A DNA stretch of 64,000 bases from Legionella hackeliae. Lineage in GTDB: Bacteria > Pseudomonadota > Gammaproteobacteria > Legionellales > Legionellaceae. The translations under genes were made by a program, and so were the position numbers. The stretch covers positions 450,001 to 514,000 of the forward strand of contig NZ_LN681225.1 in the NCBI RefSeq assembly GCF_000953655.1. Direction: 5' to 3'. Shown piece after piece: positions 1 to 12,072 of this stretch; positions within the stretch are counted from its first letter, which is position 1, and the number at the start of each line of letters is the position of its first letter. The notes beneath the pieces were generated by a model that did no database searches, had not been told where the DNA came from, and was given only the letters and a program-made list of their open reading frames with translations.

Positions 1-265
1 AAGAACAGAAGCGACTAGAGACTCTGATGCGAGGGAGCGAGGCTACCAAGCATGGTTGGATAATTACCAAGGGTTGTCTAATAATTTTGACAAATTTTTG
101 TTGTATTCCAAGCGTTTACAAAGAAGATGGCAAAGAGGTTTTTGCAAGAGATTTTACTTTAATCGAGGCATGTTGATGAAAGAGCGAAAGAGCATACGCG
201 AGTATGTGACTGAGCGAAAGAATCGACATAACGCTGAGTAAAGTAAAATATCGCCGTCAAAAAAT
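1..265 (+). other. 16S-23S internal transcribed spacer, partial
   Basis: This stretch precedes tRNA-Ala and the 23S gene, so it should be the 3' part of the 16S-23S spacer. The anti-Shine-Dalgarno end of 16S is not present, so 16S lies outside the window. A 61-codon frame at 56-241 exists but has no ribosome binding site or recognisable domain and is treated as chance. Confidence 0.7.
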
Positions 266-341
266 GGGGTCGTAGCTCAGCTGGGAGAGCACCTGCCTTG
301 CACGCAGGGGGTCGGGAGTTCGATCCTCCCCGGCTCCACCA
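266..341 (+). tRNA. tRNA-Ala (anticodon TGC)
   Basis: A 76-nt cloverleaf with a seven-pair acceptor stem (GGGGTCG with CGGCTCC), a standard D-arm, anticodon TGC at 299-301, the TTCGATC T-loop and an encoded CCA at 339-341. It sits in the spacer between 16S and 23S, the usual place for a tRNA-Ala in proteobacterial rRNA operons, and is co-transcribed with them. Confidence 0.98.
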
Positions 342-424
342 ACGTTTCTGTAGGATGGATTAGATCAAAGTGATTTTATAGAGATTACTTTAATCTGGTT
401 AATCCGGACGTTCATTAACAATTT

Positions 425-503
425 GGTAAAGAAGAAAGGGTAAACACAAGCGAATTAGTATTAATCTTTTGTCGGAAATAATCTGAGGAAACTCAGGTTA
501 TAT

Positions 504-510
<7 letters not shown>
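425..510 (+). other. 5' half of the pre-23S processing stem
   Basis: Bases 493-510 pair perfectly over 18 bp with 3390-3407. Farther out 462-472 pairs with 3427-3437 (11 bp) and 425-450 pairs almost perfectly with 3452-3476. Together they form the long helix that brings both ends of 23S together and is the usual RNase III substrate. The pairing is read from the sequence; the processing role is family knowledge. Confidence 0.85.
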
Positions 511-3389
<2,879 letters not shown>

Positions 3390-3397
<8 letters not shown>

Positions 3398-3476
3398 TAT
3401 AACCTGAATTGCTTCGGAATATGGCAACAAAAGATTAGAGCCGAAAGGCAACTTGTGTTACCCTTACTTCTTTACC
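3390..3476 (+). other. 3' half of the pre-23S processing stem
   Basis: Partner of 425-510. The innermost 18 bp (3390-3407) are perfectly complementary to 493-510, and two outer segments (3427-3437, 3452-3476) continue the helix toward the 5S gene. Confidence 0.85.
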
Positions 3477-3531
3477 AGCCTGACTGGCAAGACAGTTAAT
3501 CCTGTCAACCCCAGTTTAGGATAACCAGTTT

Positions 3532-3648
3532 TCCTGGCGACCATAGCGGTCTGGAACCACCTGACTCCATCTCGAACTCAGAAGTGAAACAGACCCGCGC
3601 CGATGATAGTGTGAGGTGTCCTCATGCGAAAGTAGGTCATTGCCAGGG
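3532..3648 (+). rRNA. rrf: 5S ribosomal RNA
   Basis: About 117 nt. It holds the conserved core CGAACTCAGAAGTGAAAC and GCGCCGATGATAGTGTG, and its ends pair as CCTGGC with GCCAGG. It follows 23S by about 135 nt in the same operon. Exact ends are uncertain by one to three bases. Confidence 0.95.
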
Positions 3649-3657
3649 CTTTATTCC

Positions 3658-3687
3658 AAAGCGGCCTTTGTGCCGCTTTTTTTATTT
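3658..3687 (+). terminator. Rho-independent terminator of the rRNA operon
   Basis: An 8-bp stem AAAGCGGC (3658-3665) / GCCGCTTT (3672-3679) with a six-base loop is followed directly by a T-rich run, ten bases after 5S. Confidence 0.93.
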
Positions 3688-3865
3688 GTGCTTTTTGAAT
3701 CGTTTGAATGTTGTTTTGGGAACAATGCGAAGTATTGCATCTGATTATCCATTAAGAGTTCAATCTAGACTCTCACACATGACTGCAAGTACTCGCAAAT
3801 ACCGGTCATTGACTCCAACTGAGATGATATAATCCGGCAATTCGCAATGATTTTCTAAATCCAGC

Positions 3866-5044
3866 CTACAAAGGTTGTATAGTTTGCTCATCTGCTTTTT
3901 CAGCAAAATATGAAGAAATAAGTGTTTCTAATTCTTTCTTTAGTCTCTTAGTGGTATGGTAAGCTTCATCTGTTCTATAGAACTCATTTATAGTCACTGC
4001 TTCAGAATTATAAAAGTCTGGATTGGTAGCTACAAAACGAACTTGTAATGCGCACAGCCATTCTTCCGTTAAATTACTGGAAGGGTCACTATCGACTAGA
4101 GGATGAAGTTTATTTTCTTTAAAACCTTGGACGAATTTTTCCTTAAGCGCACTTTGCCAGTTATCAGAATTTTGGCTTGCTAACTGCACGAAGAGTTCAC
4201 TTAAAAAGGCAGCACTATCTGCGGCTAAAGGTGTTCCACCAGCGTAGCAGTAATAACCTAAGTCGTTAAAAGCATTTTGATTAATAAAAATCTGTAGGAG
4301 TTGAGCTTGTAAAATTTGTTTATAACTCGAATATAATTTTACTAGTTCTTCTATTGGAAAATGCTCCAGTTTCTTTTTCTTGCACAATTCATCTAAAACG
4401 GTACCAAGAAAATTTTCTTCATTCATTACCGACATGCTTTTATTTTTTTGAAATAAAAGCCAGCTTGTTTCACCAAAGTAACCATCATGCAAAAGTATCG
4501 AGGCGCATAAAAGATGTTTACGTATGTTATCCTCATGATCAAATTCTTTTATCGCTGAGGCAAAATAATTAGAATTGAAAGGATGATAAGATTTCATTCT
4601 ATCTAAGGTTTTGTCAAAAAATCTTTGCGGTGGAAAAGATTTTTTTTTCAGACAGCCTATCACCATATTTGTTTTTGCACGCTCTTTATCTGTATGTAAA
4701 TCGTCTAGTCGGTGAATAACACTTGTCACCATTCGAAAAAATTTCACCGCACTGGAGCTTCCGTTATAAAACACAAATGTTCCTTCCGAACGATTAACCT
4801 CTGCGGTAATGATTTCCTTTAATAGAGGAAGATCTTTGATAAATCTTCCTTCGAATGCTTCTAAATTGTAAAACTTTGTTCTACCCAATAGGAATTTTGC
4901 ATTTATGGATTTGTCTGCATGTTCTTTAAGAAAATTTTCAAAAGAATCTTTCTCGCTATTTTTTTCTGCCCTAAATAGAGAAGGTCTAATTGAAGTTACG
5001 AATTTCTTCTTAACTTCTTTTTCGGTTTCATTTTTTTGTCGCAT
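3866..5044 (-). CDS. Unknown 392-residue protein, candidate effector
   Basis: I do not recognise a family. The product is soluble, highly charged at the N-terminus (residues 1-35 rich in K and E), mostly helical-looking, with no signal peptide or membrane segment. It ends in a glutamate-containing tail (EKADEQTIQPL). It stands alone, transcribed away from the phospholipase gene at 5270, with a 225-bp shared upstream region. The ATG at 5044 has only a weak GAG-type ribosome site. Size, composition and its place beside a probable effector make a Dot/Icm substrate possible, but that is inference only. Confidence 0.6.
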   Translation of the reverse strand: MRQKNETEKEVKKKFVTSIRPSLFRAEKNSEKDSFENFLKEHADKSINAKFLLGRTKFYNLEAFEGRFIKDLPLLKEIITAEVNRSEGTFVFYNGSSSAVKFFRMVTSVIHRLDDLHTDKERAKTNMVIGCLKKKSFPPQRFFDKTLDRMKSYHPFNSNYFASAIKEFDHEDNIRKHLLCASILLHDGYFGETSWLLFQKNKSMSVMNEENFLGTVLDELCKKKKLEHFPIEELVKLYSSYKQILQAQLLQIFINQNAFNDLGYYCYAGGTPLAADSAAFLSELFVQLASQNSDNWQSALKEKFVQGFKENKLHPLVDSDPSSNLTEEWLCALQVRFVATNPDFYNSEAVTINEFYRTDEAYHTTKRLKKELETLISSYFAEKADEQTIQPL

Positions 5045-5203
5045 AGCAGGCTCTGTTTGATATCTGAATAAAATATGTTCAACATGTATAATATATTCTT
5101 GGTGAATTGAGTAAAAATTGATTATTCATATAAGGGATATCTAAAATTTTAATGAATACTAAATCGAGAGTTTTGCAGCGTGAGGATTAAAAAAGAAGCA
5201 CCT

Positions 5204-5223
5204 ATTAATTTTGTCTTAATTTT
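5204..5223 (+). promoter_or_regulatory. Probable PmrA box upstream of the phospholipase gene
   Basis: Tandem nine-base repeats ATTAATTTT (5204-5212) and CTTAATTTT (5215-5223) are separated by two bases. This matches the direct-repeat form cTTAATatT-N2-cTTAATatT described for the Legionella response regulator PmrA, which controls many effector genes. It lies 46 bases before the ATG. Confidence 0.65.
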
Positions 5224-5269
5224 TTTCAGATAAAATCTCGCTTAATTTCAGTTTTTTTTATACGCATCT

Positions 5270-6892
5270 ATGGAAACTAAAGAGCACAAACAAGCTGGCG
5301 ACCAGATACGCATTGAAACATTAGATAATCCTTATCTTAAAGGAAGTAAAAAATGGTTCCCGCTCAAAGGTGATGAGTTAATTGTGACCATGATGCGACA
5401 AGTTAATGGGGTTCCAGTACCATTGGCTCTTGAACTCACAGCGGGTGATATTGTTGCTTTAGCAGGTGACTATTATACAAAAGCAGGCTGGGGCTTAAGA
5501 TTAAATATTCCTCAAACCACCAGTAATGAAATTGCTGGTACTATTGATTTATTTAATCAGAGAGTTGATCCAAAAGAAACAAGAGCATTTCATGAAGCTT
5601 ATAGTGATTTAGCGTCCCCAGACGTTAAAAAATCAGATGTCGAAAAAATTTATAACATTGAAAAGACTACCTATATTCCGTTTTTCAACTCACTGAATAG
5701 TATTTTTCAACAATTAGTTTATGCGCTGACTGTCAAAGGGTATAGTGCAAAATTAACTCAAAATGAAGCTCATTTTTCTCCATGGTCGGCAAGAGCTTAT
5801 ACTGTTGGTCATCATTCTGCCTTGCATAATGCAGAGTTGGCTCATGTTTGCAGAAAGATCGCTGCAGGAGAAAGTACTGAGCCTGCTAATGAAACCCTAC
5901 ATGGTGAGCTAGAAAATATTCTTCAGCTTATTAAATCCGATCCAAAAGCCTACGGATTTACAGCGGATGATTCCAATTCAAAAATTTATTACGAATTAGC
6001 TCATCGATTTCATGCATTAGCGGTGAGTCAGGATTTATTTACTATGCACTTTTACTCTGATCATTATGCAGCTGGTCATTTAAATCGTATAGGCTTATTA
6101 CGTAAAACGATGCCAGAGAAATTCGGCACTTGGGGCAGTATTCTTATTAACAATATGCATAATGAAGATAACATACGTAGTGTCGAAGTAATTAATCCTC
6201 ACCAGCCCTCAACTACTGAAAAGGATGCCTTTAGGATGTACTCTGAAGATGATCAAGCTTATGGTGATGGAACTTATTTTAATCAAAACAATGCTGAGAA
6301 TAGCAACATGCTCGTCAATGGGATGACAAATTCGCTAGGCGATATTACTCGGTTAATACAAAATGGCATTAAACCAGAAACCCCTGATTATGGTGGTCTT
6401 TGCTTCCTTCCTGAGGTTGATTACCAAAAACCGCAAACGCAGCCAATGTTAATTAATGGTGCCGATGGAAAGATTTATTTTCGTTCGAATATAAGCTGTA
6501 TCCAGGTGTTATCTCCTGAGAAATATCAGGCAACGTTGCAAAAACCTGATCAACATGGCTATGAAGAATTAACCTATTGGAAGGCTTTTGTATTGGTGTT
6601 CAAATTGAGAGTGTTAGGACCTATTTATAGTCCAAAGATTGAAGATGTCACGGTTGTGGAGTTGCAGTCAGAAATTCAGAATCAGGACGTAGTTAATACA
6701 GGCGAAGAGGGTAGGCAATTGTCGTCAATGCCAAAATCTCCTAAAGCCGCTCTATGGCGCAGCACCCCACCCGCGCCAGACGCATTAAGATGTATCGGAT
6801 TTACGTCAGTTTCGACAAAAGAGAAAGAAAGCTCTCAAATAGTAGAATCCAATAACACTGAAAGCTCGTCGTATTCTCCAAAGTTATACTAA
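5270..6892 (+). CDS. plcC: CegC1/PlcC-like zinc metallophospholipase C, probable effector
   Basis: 540 residues, no signal peptide. The pattern fits the Legionella PlcA/PlcB/PlcC zinc phospholipase C family shared with fungi and pseudomonads: LAGDYYT (64-70), GHHSALHN (180-187), HFYSDHYAAGH (260-270), NNMHNEDN (294-301) and AYGDG (330-334). The His and Asp residues in these motifs are the expected metal ligands. The last 90 residues are low-complexity and Ser/Pro-rich. The family hydrolyses phospholipids such as phosphatidylcholine or phosphatidylglycerol. In L. pneumophila PlcC (CegC1) is a Dot/Icm effector under PmrA control, and the PmrA-like box upstream agrees with that. The assignment to PlcC rather than another family member is from memory of the family, not an alignment. 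Confidence 0.68.
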   Translation: METKEHKQAGDQIRIETLDNPYLKGSKKWFPLKGDELIVTMMRQVNGVPVPLALELTAGDIVALAGDYYTKAGWGLRLNIPQTTSNEIAGTIDLFNQRVDPKETRAFHEAYSDLASPDVKKSDVEKIYNIEKTTYIPFFNSLNSIFQQLVYALTVKGYSAKLTQNEAHFSPWSARAYTVGHHSALHNAELAHVCRKIAAGESTEPANETLHGELENILQLIKSDPKAYGFTADDSNSKIYYELAHRFHALAVSQDLFTMHFYSDHYAAGHLNRIGLLRKTMPEKFGTWGSILINNMHNEDNIRSVEVINPHQPSTTEKDAFRMYSEDDQAYGDGTYFNQNNAENSNMLVNGMTNSLGDITRLIQNGIKPETPDYGGLCFLPEVDYQKPQTQPMLINGADGKIYFRSNISCIQVLSPEKYQATLQKPDQHGYEELTYWKAFVLVFKLRVLGPIYSPKIEDVTVVELQSEIQNQDVVNTGEEGRQLSSMPKSPKAALWRSTPPAPDALRCIGFTSVSTKEKESSQIVESNNTESSSYSPKLY

Positions 6893-6907
6893 GACATATG
6901 AGTTTAT

Positions 6908-7441
6908 TTAAAGGATTAGGTATTTATTTTTTAAATTCACATAGTGGTTAGCAGAGTATTCAAGATTCGCCAATTCATCAGAGGTGAGCAGTCTTATTGC
7001 TTTGGCCGGATTCCCGAGATATAAATAACCGCTTTGTAAACGTTTGCCAGGAGGCACCACGCTGCCTGCAGCAAGCATTACATGATGTTCTATATAAACC
7101 CCATCCAAAATTAGCGCTCCCATTCCCACTAGGCAAAAATCTTCTATGCTGCAGGCATGTAAAACAACTTTATGACCAATTGTTATACCTTCCCCGAGGA
7201 TAAGTGGTTTGCCACCAGGTGTATAAGGACCGTCATGAGTGACGTGTAAAATAGCCCCATCTTGAATATTACAAGAGTTACCAATTCTTATATAGTTAAC
7301 ATCACCACGAACAACTGCCATTGGCCAAATGGATACATCATTGCCAAGATGAACATTACCAATGACGGTTGCCTGGGGATCAATATACACTCTTTCACCC
7401 AAATGAGGGTGTTTGTTTTCAAAAGTACGAATGGGAGACAT
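6908..7441 (-). CDS. Gamma-carbonic anhydrase family protein (YrdA-like)
   Basis: 177 residues made almost wholly of a left-handed beta-helix hexapeptide repeat (for example GNVHLGNDVSIWPMAVVRGDVNYIRIG around 29-54). The metal-binding histidines appear in ILHVTHDG and in IGHKVVLHACSIED, the usual arrangement of the YrdA/CaiE/gamma-carbonic anhydrase group. The family binds zinc or iron as a trimer; activity of YrdA members as true carbonic anhydrases is uncertain. It begins two bases after the gor stop, so the two are very probably co-transcribed. It converges on the phospholipase gene. Confidence 0.9.
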   Translation of the reverse strand: MSPIRTFENKHPHLGERVYIDPQATVIGNVHLGNDVSIWPMAVVRGDVNYIRIGNSCNIQDGAILHVTHDGPYTPGGKPLILGEGITIGHKVVLHACSIEDFCLVGMGALILDGVYIEHHVMLAAGSVVPPGKRLQSGYLYLGNPAKAIRLLTSDELANLEYSANHYVNLKNKYLIL

Positions 7442-7443
7442 TT

Positions 7444-8793
7444 TTATACCATAGTTACCAATTCTTCTGCGCTAGTTGGATGAATAGCAACAGTATTATC
7501 AAAATCACGTTTTAAAGCGCCCATTTTAACAGCAACGCCAAAGCCTTGCAGCATTTCATCCGCTCCGTAACCGATAACATGCAGGCCAACAATTTTTTCA
7601 TCTTGACCGATTGTTACTAATTTCATAGCAGTTGGCGTTTTAACGTCGCTTAGTGCATCAAACATCGGATTAAAGCGAGTCTGATAAATTTTGACCTCAT
7701 CCTTGCCAAACTTGCTAATCGCTTCTTCTTCACTCAAACCGACAGTGCCAATCGGGGGATGACTAAAAATGACTGAACAAATATTTTCATAATTTAAATG
7801 GGCATCTTTTTGACCACCGAAAAGACGATCTGAAAGTCGACGCCCAGCAGCAATAGCAACAGGTGTTAAAGCTGGGGCGCCTGTCACATCGCCAATGGCA
7901 TAAATACCTGGCGTCGAGGTATTTTGGTAGCGATCGACGGTAATTAAGCCATGGGCATCTTTACTAATACCTGCTGCATCAAGATTTAGATTAAAGGTGC
8001 GCGGCGCTCTTCCTACTGCAGCAATTACAGTATCAAGATCAGGCAGAAGCGCTCCGCTTTGGCACTTAACGATTTTGCGGCCATCCTCTTGTAAAGTAAT
8101 GCTGTGAGCACAGTGATTAAGATGAACGGATATACCTTGTTCACGCATAATCTCTAATAATGTGTCTCCTAGCATGGAATCAAACCGAGAAAGTGGACGC
8201 TCGCCTCGAATTAATAAATGGGTTTCAGCACCTAATCCATGTAAAAGACCCGCTAATTCTACACCAATATAGCCACTCCCTATAATTGCTACTTTGTTAG
8301 GTCTGCTAGCTAGTGAGAAGAAACCATCTGAATCAATAGCGTATTCAACACCTAACAGATCATTGGGTAAAATAGGTTCGCCACCTGTGGCAATAATAAT
8401 GTGATCGGCTTTAAATTGTTTTCCATTGACATCAATGGTGTGGGCATCAACAAAAACCCCTTTCCCATGTAAATAAGTCATTTTATATTCAGTAAAGCGT
8501 TTAGCATAGATTTCTCGTAATCTCTCAATGTAGGCATTACGTTTACAAACTAATGTTTGCCAATCCAACTGGACCTCAGTGGGATGAAAACCATAATCAG
8601 GTGATTTGCGCAATATTTCGGCAACCATAGAGGCGTTAAACATTACTTTTTTGGGAACACAGCCTAAGTTTACGCAAGTACCTCCTAAATGTTTTTCTTC
8701 AATAACTGCAACATTGGCTCCATGACGTGCAGCACGAACTGCACTGGCTATACCACCACTACCACCACCTAAAACAAGTAAATCAAATTTCAT
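7444..8793 (-). CDS. gor: Glutathione-disulfide reductase
   Basis: 449 residues, the normal length. The N-terminal FAD motif GGGSGG (9-14) is followed by the redox-active pair C40/C45 in [13 protein letters not shown]. An NADPH-binding GSGYIG lies near residue 173, the FAD motif YAIGDVTG near 296, and the C-terminal dimer-interface catalytic His438/Glu443 in HPTSAEE. It reduces oxidised glutathione with NADPH in the cytoplasm. First gene of a two-gene operon with the gamma-carbonic anhydrase. Related flavin disulfide reductases such as trypanothione reductase share these motifs, but glutathione reductase is by far the likeliest. Confidence 0.93.
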   Translation of the reverse strand: MKFDLLVLGGGSGGIASAVRAARHGANVAVIEEKHLGGTCVNLGCVPKKVMFNASMVAEILRKSPDYGFHPTEVQLDWQTLVCKRNAYIERLREIYAKRFTEYKMTYLHGKGVFVDAHTIDVNGKQFKADHIIIATGGEPILPNDLLGVEYAIDSDGFFSLASRPNKVAIIGSGYIGVELAGLLHGLGAETHLLIRGERPLSRFDSMLGDTLLEIMREQGISVHLNHCAHSITLQEDGRKIVKCQSGALLPDLDTVIAAVGRAPRTFNLNLDAAGISKDAHGLITVDRYQNTSTPGIYAIGDVTGAPALTPVAIAAGRRLSDRLFGGQKDAHLNYENICSVIFSHPPIGTVGLSEEEAISKFGKDEVKIYQTRFNPMFDALSDVKTPTAMKLVTIGQDEKIVGLHVIGYGADEMLQGFGVAVKMGALKRDFDNTVAIHPTSAEELVTMV

Positions 8794-9077
8794 GGATGCC
8801 CCTTTTTCATTGTTTTCATAATAATATGAAAGGTTATAGCGACAAGCAAAACAATCGTTCTAATTACTTTAGCTGTAAGCGTTAGCTTTGCAAGCTAAAA
8901 TTAAGAGAATCAATGCATTGATTTCTGATTAGTAAAGGTACGGCTTTTATTTTTTGTTATCTAATTGATTTATCGAGCATAGTTTGTGATGAAAAAAACT
9001 GAGTAATCTAAAAGATTAGCTGAAATACTAAGGGGCTTTCATTATACTAAATTATCAATTAGGAATAGTAAGTTGGT
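8794..9077. promoter_or_regulatory. Divergent intergenic region between gor and the HlyD-like gene
   Basis: 284 bases that must hold the promoters of both divergent units. A short perfect hairpin TTAGCTT-TGC-AAGCTAA lies at 8882-8898. I see no convincing operator and no extra gene. Confidence 0.4.
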
Positions 9078-10022
9078 ATGAAAATAGGACTCCTGACACT
9101 TTTTCTTTGTGCAATGGTGCTGTTAAGCGCATGTGATCGGTCGCCTAAACAGTATCAAGGCTATGTTGAGGGTGAAAATATCTATCTTGCTTCACCTAAT
9201 TCAGGTATTTTAAAACAATTGTTTGTTCATCGCGGTGATCAAGTCAAAAAAGGACAAATCTTGTTTCAACTGGACGAAGATCCCCAGATACTCGTGGTTA
9301 AACAATATGAAGCAGATTTAGTTCAAGCTCAAAAAACATTAAATGATTTAGAGCAACCACGCCGAACACCTGAAATTGAAGCCATTAAAGCTCAGATAGA
9401 ACAAACTGAAGCTAGATTAAAGCTTGCTGAAATACGCGTACGTCGTATGCAAACCTTGTATGCTAAACAGGCAATCGATAAAGACTCAGTCGATGCAGCA
9501 ATTGCAAGGTATAAAGAGCTACAACAGTTAAAAATACAATATGAATCTAATTTACAATTGGCAAGACTTGGAAGCCGGAATGAGCAAGTTAAGGCACAAC
9601 AAGCTCAAGTCATTTCATTGACGGCACGATTAAAAGAGGCTCAATGGCAACTCAATCAAAAAAGAATGTATGCTCCTGCAGCAGGCTATATTTTCGATAC
9701 TTACTTTCAGGTGGGTGAATTTGTTGCCAATGAGCAAGCTGTTTTATCTTTATTACCACCTCAGTATGTAAGAATTCAATTTTTTGTACCTGTAGATATT
9801 TTACCGCGTCTGAAGCGTGGTCAAAGAATTCAATTCCTTTGTTTTGGTTGCTCTTCGCGAGGTACGGCAGTGATTAACTATATTTCACCTGAAGCAGAGT
9901 ATGTTCCTCCACTCGTATTCAGCCGTGAAAACAATGATAAATTGGTGTTTAGAATTAAGGCTCGTATTGACCAACCTGAAAAATTCAAACCCGGCCAGCC
10001 AGTAACGGTATTGATACCATGA
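9078..10022 (+). CDS. HlyD/YbhG-type membrane fusion lipoprotein
   Basis: 314 residues. A signal peptide ends in the lipobox LLSAC with Cys19 as lipidation site. A biotinyl-lipoyl-like segment (GILKQLFVHRGDQVKKGQILFQLD, about 45-68) is followed by a coiled-coil hairpin (about 75-190, rich in Q, A, E and K) and a beta-barrel region. This is the periplasmic adaptor that links an inner-membrane exporter to an outer-membrane channel. Its stop overlaps the next start by four bases (ATGA), so it forms an operon with an ATPase and a permease. The trio resembles YbhG-YbhF-YbhS/R of E. coli. Substrate unknown, and no outer-membrane channel gene is nearby. Confidence 0.9.
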   Translation: MKIGLLTLFLCAMVLLSACDRSPKQYQGYVEGENIYLASPNSGILKQLFVHRGDQVKKGQILFQLDEDPQILVVKQYEADLVQAQKTLNDLEQPRRTPEIEAIKAQIEQTEARLKLAEIRVRRMQTLYAKQAIDKDSVDAAIARYKELQQLKIQYESNLQLARLGSRNEQVKAQQAQVISLTARLKEAQWQLNQKRMYAPAAGYIFDTYFQVGEFVANEQAVLSLLPPQYVRIQFFVPVDILPRLKRGQRIQFLCFGCSSRGTAVINYISPEAEYVPPLVFSRENNDKLVFRIKARIDQPEKFKPGQPVTVLIP

Positions 10023-10942
10023 ACGAAGCGGTCATTGATGTCAGTGGTTTACGCAAATTATTTGATGATAAAGTTGTTGTTAATGATATTGCCTTGCGTG
10101 TGGAAAAGGGTGATGTCTTTGGCTTTTTAGGCCCCAACGGTAGTGGAAAAACTACCACCATTCGTATGCTGTGCGGGCTTTTAACTCCTGATGCCGGACA
10201 GGGTACTTGCTTAGGCTATGATATTCTGACAGAGTCTGAAAAAATTAAACAACACGTCGGTTACATGACACAAAAATTCAGTTTTTATACTGATTTGAGC
10301 ATTGAGGAAAATTTAAATTTCATTGCTCGCGTCTACAATCTGGATAACAGAAAAGAACGGGTAGAGAAAGCGTTAGAGGATTTAGGTTTAGAAGATAGAC
10401 GTCGACAGTTAACAGGAGATCTCTCTGGTGGTTGGAAACAGAGAGTAGCGTTGGCTGCCAGTTTACTGCATGAGCCAGCTTTATTGCTTTTAGATGAACC
10501 CACCGCGGGTGTCGATCCTATCGCACGTCGCGAATTTTGGGACAAGATTCATGCGTTAAGTGAGCAAGGGATTACTACACTTGTATCCACTCACTATATG
10601 GATGAAGCTGAACGATGTACGTCCTTGGCCTATCTTGCTTATGGTAATTTGCTTGTGACGGGAACGGTGAAGGATGTCATTGCTAAAACGGGCCTATTTA
10701 CTTGGGAAGTTACAGGAGAAGTAACCACTTCTTTATTACAGCAAACAAAACTATTACAAGGTGTTTCCCAAGCCGCTTTATTTGGTAATAAAATTCATAT
10801 TTGTGGTTATGAGCCTGCAAAAATTGAACCACAGCTGGAACGTTTAGCAAAAAAATATCCAATCAGTTGGCAAGCTATTGATTCAACCTTGGAAGATGCT
10901 TTTATTAGTCTTGTTAAGAAAACGCATGGAGCGATGGATTGA
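10019..10942 (+). CDS. ABC exporter ATP-binding protein (YbhF-like)
   Basis: 307 residues with one nucleotide-binding domain: Walker A GPNGSGKTT (38-46), signature LSGGWKQR (135-142), Walker B LLLLDEP with Glu160, and an H-loop in VSTHYMDEAE. The signature has Trp where Gln is usual (LSGGW rather than LSGGQ), a variant I have noted in YbhF/drug-export ATPases. The C-terminal 80 residues resemble the extra domain of DrrA-type ATPases. It powers the permease encoded next, whose TTG start overlaps this stop (TTGA). YbhF itself has two ATP domains; here only one is present. Confidence 0.92.
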   Translation: MNEAVIDVSGLRKLFDDKVVVNDIALRVEKGDVFGFLGPNGSGKTTTIRMLCGLLTPDAGQGTCLGYDILTESEKIKQHVGYMTQKFSFYTDLSIEENLNFIARVYNLDNRKERVEKALEDLGLEDRRRQLTGDLSGGWKQRVALAASLLHEPALLLLDEPTAGVDPIARREFWDKIHALSEQGITTLVSTHYMDEAERCTSLAYLAYGNLLVTGTVKDVIAKTGLFTWEVTGEVTTSLLQQTKLLQGVSQAALFGNKIHICGYEPAKIEPQLERLAKKYPISWQAIDSTLEDAFISLVKKTHGAMD

Positions 10943-12072
10943 AAATTTTTTCTTTTGCACGGTTAAGTGCGGTCATTGTTAAAGAATTTATTCAAATGCG
11001 TCGCGACAGAGCTACGTTTGCCATGATCATTGGTATTCCTCTGATTCAACTTTGTTTGTTTGGTTTTGCCATTAATACGAATCCCCGCAATTTACCTACA
11101 GCGATTGTTAATCCTGATTTAAGTGACATGGGGCGGCGAATTTTGGTGGGGATGGAGAATTCAAGCTATTTTCATTTTATAGCGCCTTCCTCGACAGAAG
11201 AAGAAGCAAGGGATTTATTAAAACGAGGTAAAGTTCAATTTATAGTTAATTTCCCACCAAACTTTTCTCATGATCTGGTGAAGGGATTAAAGCCTTCATT
11301 ATTGCTTGAAGCGGATGCAACCGATCCGGCTGCTACAAGTCGTGCTCTTAATGTTTTTACTGAATTGGCGTCGTCAGTTTTGAATGAAGAATTAGTGGGT
11401 ACACTTAAGAACTTGTCACCGAGTTCACCCCCATATCAACCGGTTGTCCATGCAATTTACAACCCATTGGCTATCACCTCCTACAATATTGTCCCTGGCT
11501 TATTGGGTGTCGTGCTGACGATGACCATGGTTATTATTACCGCGCTTGTCTTAACGCGCGAGTTTGAGCGGGGTACGATGGAAAATTTATTAGCCACCCC
11601 TCTTAAGCCGCTTGAGGTAATGGTTGGTAAGATTATCCCCTATATTATTGTTGGCTATGCGCAAGTACTCATGATTATAATATTGGCCAAGTTTGTGTTT
11701 AATGTTCCTATGGAAGGGAATATTATTCTTTTGTTAATTCTATGTTTACCGTTTATTGCGGCCAATCTTTCAGTAGGATTAACCTTCTCAACCTTAGCGA
11801 GTAATCAGTTACAAGCCGTGCAAGGGGCAATGTTTTTCTTCTTACCCTCCATCTTACTTTCTGGATTTATGTTTCCTTTTAGAGGCATGCCAGATTGGGC
11901 CCAATGGGTAGGCAATATCCTCCCGCTCACGCATTTTTTAGTAATTGTGCGTGGTATTTTATTAAAGGGAAATGGTTTTTTTGAGGTGTGGCGAGAAGTG
12001 ATTCCCATCACACTATTCACTTTCATCGTGATGGCTCTCGGATTCTCGCGTTATCGCCAAACCTTAGACTAA
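10939..12072 (+). CDS. ABC-2 type permease (YbhS/YbhR-like)
   Basis: 377 residues. One N-terminal membrane segment (about 25-45) is followed by a large periplasmic domain (about 50-170) and five membrane segments (about 180-375), the ABC-2 plan. The segment TREFERGTMENLLATPLKPLEVMVGK is the conserved cytoplasmic coupling region of this class. A TTG start overlaps the ATPase stop by four bases, giving tight translational coupling. E. coli-type systems carry two different permeases (YbhS and YbhR); here only one is found, so it probably acts as a homodimer. It converges exactly on the alpha/beta hydrolase gene, with no gap. Confidence 0.9.
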   Translation: MKIFSFARLSAVIVKEFIQMRRDRATFAMIIGIPLIQLCLFGFAINTNPRNLPTAIVNPDLSDMGRRILVGMENSSYFHFIAPSSTEEEARDLLKRGKVQFIVNFPPNFSHDLVKGLKPSLLLEADATDPAATSRALNVFTELASSVLNEELVGTLKNLSPSSPPYQPVVHAIYNPLAITSYNIVPGLLGVVLTMTMVIITALVLTREFERGTMENLLATPLKPLEVMVGKIIPYIIVGYAQVLMIIILAKFVFNVPMEGNIILLLILCLPFIAANLSVGLTFSTLASNQLQAVQGAMFFFLPSILLSGFMFPFRGMPDWAQWVGNILPLTHFLVIVRGILLKGNGFFEVWREVIPITLFTFIVMALGFSRYRQTLD

